The position numbers and the translations under genes are program-made. A stretch of DNA of 40,536 nucleotides. It comes from Candidatus Saccharimonadota bacterium (lineage in GTDB: Bacteria; Patescibacteriota; Saccharimonadia; Saccharimonadales; Saccharimonadaceae). Below the pieces are notes generated by a model that saw nothing but the letters and a program-made list of their open reading frames with translations, made no database searches and had not been told where the DNA came from. Shown in pieces: positions 39,201-40,536 of the stretch. The DNA is taken from assembly GCA_030645815.1 (NCBI GenBank), contig JAUSMW010000050.1, positions 1 through 40,536 of the forward strand, in the 5' to 3' direction. Positions within the stretch are counted from its first letter, which is position 1, and the number at the start of each line of letters is the position of its first letter.

Positions 39201-40536
39201 CCATTAATATTAAGTATTGCGAATTTCGCAGAGTCGGTTGAGGTTCCGCCTACCAGAAGATCTTGTGTTGTATTTCCCTGAGTGATTATTCCATTGGCGC
39301 TGTCCCAAACATTTACACTTCCTGCGCCATCACAAGCTCCCCAAGTAGGTGCAGCACTTGTATTTCCATTTAAACACTGACCATTTGAGCCTGATCCAAC
39401 CTGTGCCATAAGTCCAGCTGATGTTGTATAGAGTAGTCCGTAGCTTGTTGTGAAGTTAGGTAAGAAGAGGTTTTGTGAAGAACGTCCGAGGGTAAGGTCC
39501 CCTGTTGTTCCTCCGCCAAGGGTTAGACTTTGGTTATTTGTTGATTGAACTGAACCAACTCCATCAATTGTAAATCCTGCTGACGAAGAAGCAGTGCCGT
39601 CATTTTTGATGGTGAATTTGGTTACACCTGAGGACGATGCTGCGAAGATATCATTCGTAGACGCACCGCCTTGATTGACGATAAGCCCAGCTGCGCCTCC
39701 AAGTCTTGAGCCAGAAATTGTAAGAGTATTTGTTGCTGTTACACCTCCGCCATTTGTAATCGTAAATACATCAACTGCAGCATTTTGAAATACAGCAATG
39801 CTTCCGCCCGATGTATGGTTATTAACTTTAAAGGTAGTGAGGCCTCCGGCTGCAGCACCTGTGAAGATTGTTTCGCCTGAGACGACGGTAAAATCATTTC
39901 CTGATGCAACATTTGTATTTCCATTGAGGTTAATATTCCCTCCACTAATGTTGGTAGTGGCAGTTGTTATATGTCCAAGGGTTATATTGTTTGAGGTAGC
40001 TCCTATAGCAATGCTATTAGCACTTGCTGTATCAATGCTTATATTTCCCGTATCTCCTCCTCCAAGGGTGAGAGTTTGTTTTGCAGTTGTCTGCAAAGAG
40101 CCTGTTGCATCAAGGAATGCTCCACCAGCAAGGCCTGCTGATAGAGAAGCAGTTGGTGTTCCGCTATTTATATTTAGTACTGCAAACTTAGCACTTGTTG
40201 TTGCATTTCCTCCAAGAAGAAGGTCAAGAGTGGAGTTGCCTGAATAAATAGCACCATTTGCAATATCCCATTGGGTTGTTCCTGTTCCACCTGGGCATGT
40301 AGTCCAGGAAGGAGCAGAAGCACCGGATACAAGACATAGGCCTGTTGAGGCTGTTGTTGCTTGTGCAAGTACTCCTGTTGTTTGAGTTGCATATAGAATT
40401 CCATTTTGACCAGTGTATCCCGGGAGAGTGATATTCTTACCTGATTGACCAATAACAAGATTTCCTGATGTACCCCCACCGATGGTAAGAGTTTGACCAT
40501 TGGTGGTTTGTAAGCTTCCTGCAGTATCAAGAACTA
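30290..40536 (-). CDS. Giant secreted beta-strand repeat surface protein (5' end outside the window)
   Basis: The frame is open from the right window edge to the stop at 30290, giving more than 3,410 residues without the N-terminus. A TTG at 40096 is not the real start because the same frame continues upstream with homologous repeats. Recurrent modules include 'L-Q-T-T-x-x-Q-T-L-T-I-G-G-x-T-T-G-x-h', 'F-x-A-S-x-S-G-V-x-K-F-x-I-x-N-D-G-T-A-S-S-S-A-G-F' and 'L-x-G-G-x-S-T-x-S-A-K-F-A'. Distinct parts are G-x-Y-N-rich repeats at about 38200-39080, an N-T-x-x-G-x-x-A-G head-like stretch at about 36095-36330 (MLGFNAG, VLIGAEAG, TFVGSGAG, VFIGYNAG), seven LVIVD-type beta-propeller blades at about 31557-32420 (KYAYVADGTTLQVIDISNPS) and a C-terminal beta-sandwich (30290-30850). 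It is likely a long surface fibre or adhesin. No sortase motif is present. Confidence 0.85.
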   Translation of the reverse strand, partial: VLDTAGSLQTTNGQTLTIGGGTSGNLVIGQSGKNITLPGYTGQNGILYATQTTGVLAQATTASTGLCLVSGASAPSWTTCPGGTGTTQWDIANGAIYSGNSTLDLLLGGNATTSAKFAVLNINSGTPTASLSAGLAGGAFLDATGSLQTTAKQTLTLGGGDTGNISIDTASANSIAIGATSNNITLGHITTATTNISGGNINLNGNTNVASGNDFTVVSGETIFTGAAAGGLTTFKVNNHTSGGSIAVFQNAAVDVFTITNGGGVTATNTLTISGSRLGGAAGLIVNQGGASTNDIFAASSSGVTKFTIKNDGTASSSAGFTIDGVGSVQSTNNQSLTLGGGTTGDLTLGRSSQNLFLPNFTTSYGLLYTTSAGLMAQVGSGSNGQCLNGNTSAAPTWGACDGAGSVNVWDSANGIITQGNTTQDLLVGGTSTDSAKFAILNINGSGPATATIAGNMIIMPQNGVGGRLGIGLTNPSYNIDTTVVNGQRGLNVTGTTSTNGQSFYGNYNTLSYTGGSGSPGIIAGTRNDVSITGANSVNSRVYGTYNSLTLGATANSAYGSYNIFDPQTFTSTNMYGYYNDFGNDVSSSQDGYGLYNLASPASQSISTKTGVYNKFDNITGSIGVRNVFTAEQTSVNLKGLINDFSNTAAVNGLGYTGVENNFTTTRGGNYIGIDNTITSTSATSLVYGVMNTLAIGAGATGGDIYAVYNDITNNGGSTGATIFGDYTQLTTTGTSTPKSYGLYVLDATGTTTGTQYGAYFALNDADATKNWAVYVEDASSNSYFGDNGIDWGTGGTADTTLIRGASGQLNLTGRQQITGGITGGNAALIVNQNGISTNDIFAASASGATKFVINNDGTASSSAGFTIDGVGNIQSTLGQTLTIGGGTSGNLVLGQSGKNILFGSSTFANCSALETVGGILGCGTDDTGAGGADNFWQYNSSTGIVANGNLTTDFLLGATSTASAKFSITNVAGSLSPVASISATTASGGNGNGIVLGADGTIQSLRNNNLTIGGSTTGNILLSPNNGSGGFVNLTGTLNIANATTSNLGVFDTSNSSANGVSIDINSSSTQYALNVTSNNGSTTGLYVRGDGKVSVGGDDGSSIGSAFEVDALNAAGVVSEQVLFGTAVQLITLADGATLATQRHNQFRAPDVSGVVGGSTETITDAATVYIDGAPTGSNITFTNGPYALWVDSGLTRFDGGATLSGNLVFTGSQTIANRNFAPLTIGDSQTGELVLSGRGGSNTGIKFAGYSDCTLKSDTNGLISCGSDNLGANFWQYNASTGIVANGNLTTDLLLGGTSTASAKFAVTGINADTPVATLSASNGRGLSIGYDGSIQTTLKQSLTIGGSTTGNITLSPNGGNGTVTSTGNLILASGKALLIGTDSVLSQFGSDTIRVGAGAGAALSTGSYNTMLGFNAGNIVSSGADNVLIGAEAGLSTNASFNTFVGSGAGRSNTSGRSGVFIGYNAGYNETLSNKLYIANSNTTTPLITGDFGVHSVGINTTSVSMGTAALTINQPSTHDILAASASGVTKFVIKNDGTASSSAGFTIDGIGNIQSTNNQTLTVGGDTTGDIILSPRNSVSGSAILPGADNTVALGSSPSARFKDLFLGPTSLHIQCKTGDGCAQNLDYSLGVNTTSGSLEFGVNSTSGNNRGFLSLSQGGVLSLGKAGYLNGVLAFNSSGAVTAPTISAEADGDLTLSAPSGFVNIGSGTGDISLDPGAGNLVANLSSTGDFLVQDNGATYVTFADNATTTFDFPGTTTDAVTINANALTTGKALTIGSATTYTSTVSLTGNLLNISRNPTSGASGVITTTGALASLTDNCTITSGTCTNSANVLSLTQSYGLATGSVLNIANSGNGAGATITSISGGQAALIINKTGNLDIFTASASGVAKFTVTNSGGIRLGTNEGTSNQCLLSGGVGSGATWGTCPSGTGTTQWDIASGAIYSGNSTLDLLIGGNSTASAKFAVLGINNARGQQTASISGNLVLDATGSLQTTNNQTLTIGGDTTGNIILNPRNAVAGGFIAPFADNVTDLGSSPSARFRSLYLGPGSLHIICTTTDGCGQTTDYSFGVNTTTGSFEIGVNKNSNTTPALTVAQGSNVNITGTLNVTGTVISNGTNGATIASATCVTTQNGIVIGSADCPIGMSPLQLSAGVITQRNITTDFLLGGVSTDSAKFAITNIVGARGTQVATLSGSIVLDSEGSLQTTRNQTLTLGGGTTGDLVIGQSGKNITLPGYTGQNGILYATQTTGVLAQATTASTGLCLVSGASAPSWTTCPGGTGTTQWDIANGAIYSGNSTLDLLLGGNATLSAKFAVLNINNGTPTASVSAGVNGALFVTADGNIQTTAKQTLTIGGGNTGNIVLSPLSTTTLGGSTVFSSLSTGIAHIGSNGLLSSSAVNLASSDVTGILGIANGGSPFNQNSSLGTIFAGNSTLDFLLGGTATESAKFAILGINDARGSQTASISGNLVLDAAGSLQTTKMQTLTIGGDTTGDIFIRPANSLGMVHLIHGISGTGGLMLQDSEADETAKFGRLKFAHSTNSQAPVTGLIGAVGGGRNQLYLGGNSLSENAMTMIRFFTAATTTTVTGTERLRIDETGALTVGNVPTLGTAALATMDMRGISGILPVASVSGATSFAALTVDNSGSGDIFTASSSGLQRFTVQQSGNVNIGTGSATEKLTLNGGNFLQKADGNPVLKGTFNTPNNAQDIYIAGKYAYVADGTTLQVIDISNPSSPIQIGTNSSFTAAVSVYVAGKYAYVVDTTAAIGLKVLDISNPLAPQVIGTYAGGGNGMDVFVTGNKAYYLDTIDGLTILDISNPANPIRLYKDVSVTQLAESIYVMGKYAYVGDFNNLLYIFDISDSSSPTLVKQQNVTNTVRGVYVSGKYVYLAQNTLGLMIVDVSNPNAPTIVGSLDTTGNATGVFVSGKYAYLSTGTSGLQIIDISNPTLPQYIGAYDTSGSALNSFVSGKYAYVSDGTSGLQVVDINGIDSPAASIGNISTNSLLVSENTDIGNNLSIGGGVTIGVGGLLANGTFSFITASGAGNLIQGAPTGQALLVLNNTGTQDIFSASASGVAKFTITNSGGIRLGTNEGNSGECLKSGGVGSGATWGSCGVGSSSAFDISLGAIMPSNTTLDFLAGGTSSSSAAFRVTGQNNPFKGTVVGASVSANTSFAGLVVDNSGVGDIFTASSSGMTRFTVKQNGIVQIGNDTNGIVFDYLNQGPRFAGSARPLKNITLMAEYAGATLTASGSATTTGSMTSDASASAQLSNFTNYYEWSSTSTTLQDYTVAVRVKLPADFSAWPTSTSAAQIKFNTELGNPDTNRLDVYIYNGTFGGMTAAQAATPVAYRQAQRTISKTWTNIDIAGTLLDSGAANDLDTAGDEVIIMLKMSSKDSNHVQVGDITLNYLSSF
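33469..33930. repeat. Long internal DNA repeat of the giant gene (partner at 40075-40536)
   Basis: This segment and 40075-40536 align without gaps at a constant offset of 6,606 bp (2,202 codons). Stretches are near identical, for example GTCCAGGAAGGAGCAGAAGC and CCGGATACAAGACATAGGCC in both. The second copy reaches the window edge, so the duplicated block may be longer. Confidence 0.85.
40075..40536. repeat. Second copy of the internal repeat of the giant gene
   Basis: This is the partner of 33469-33930 at an offset of 6,606 bp. It is cut by the window edge. Confidence 0.85.

Noticed and set aside
40094-40096. TTG at 40096 as the start of the giant protein
   Set aside because: The same frame is open and homologous to internal repeats up to the window edge, so the gene is 5' partial.

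Overview
The window looks like a piece of a Candidate Phyla Radiation (Patescibacteria) chromosome, most likely Microgenomates-like. This is inferred from gene style: many very large secreted beta-strand-repeat proteins, AT-rich and period-7 intergenic repeats, few Shine-Dalgarno sites, and small membrane proteins without familiar relatives. TGA acts as an ordinary stop codon (it ends the c-like, b-like and epsilon-like genes), which argues against the recoded Gracilibacteria/SR1 lineages. No tRNA, rRNA, CRISPR array or insertion sequence was seen.

Layout. 1-128 is the tail of a histidine kinase. 159-3823 (minus) is a surface-protein group of three intact genes plus a decayed copy of one of them. 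3953-5067 (plus) is a compositionally distinct island with a near-consensus promoter, alternative hairpins, a possible leader peptide, two small membrane-associated genes with classical ribosome binding sites and a perfect 11-bp hairpin. 5130-6332 (minus) is a PEGA/beta-propeller membrane protein. 6654-7673 is mreB and 8045-8857 a WecB/TagA-type glycosyltransferase. 8841-9309 is a patchwork of palindromic extragenic repeats. 9426-9635 is a small excisionase-type HTH regulator.

The most interesting region is 9833-15824 (plus): a seven-gene F-type rotary-ATPase-like operon in the order c-like, b-like, delta-like, alpha, gamma, beta, epsilon-like. Alpha and beta keep the P-loops, the beta catalytic Glu and the alpha arginine finger, so ATP turnover is expected. 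There is no subunit a. The c-like protein keeps the two-helix hairpin and RNP loop but has no acidic residue at the ion-binding position, and it carries a signal peptide and a roughly 160-residue outward-facing domain like those of bacterial surface-fibre proteins. Ion pumping is therefore unlikely. The working hypothesis is an ATP-driven membrane machine that acts on something at the cell surface, comparable in principle to the F1-like ATPases of mollicutes but built from different membrane parts. A promoter placed for a leaderless first transcript, flanked by inverted TATCTCA sites, suggests regulation by the adjacent HTH protein.

From 15827 to the right edge everything is on the minus strand and almost everything is exported: two paralogous beta-helix proteins (one with five 354-bp tandem repeats, one ending in DUF2341 and LamG domains), two small paralogous membrane-anchored proteins, a Cache-type sensor lacking an output domain, a fibronectin/Ig protein ending in a cysteine-less thioredoxin fold, an M23 peptidase fused to a glycine-rich domain, and a giant repeat protein of more than 3,400 residues that runs off the window. 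The ATPase operon thus lies directly beside a large surface-protein locus, only 2 bp from its convergent neighbour.
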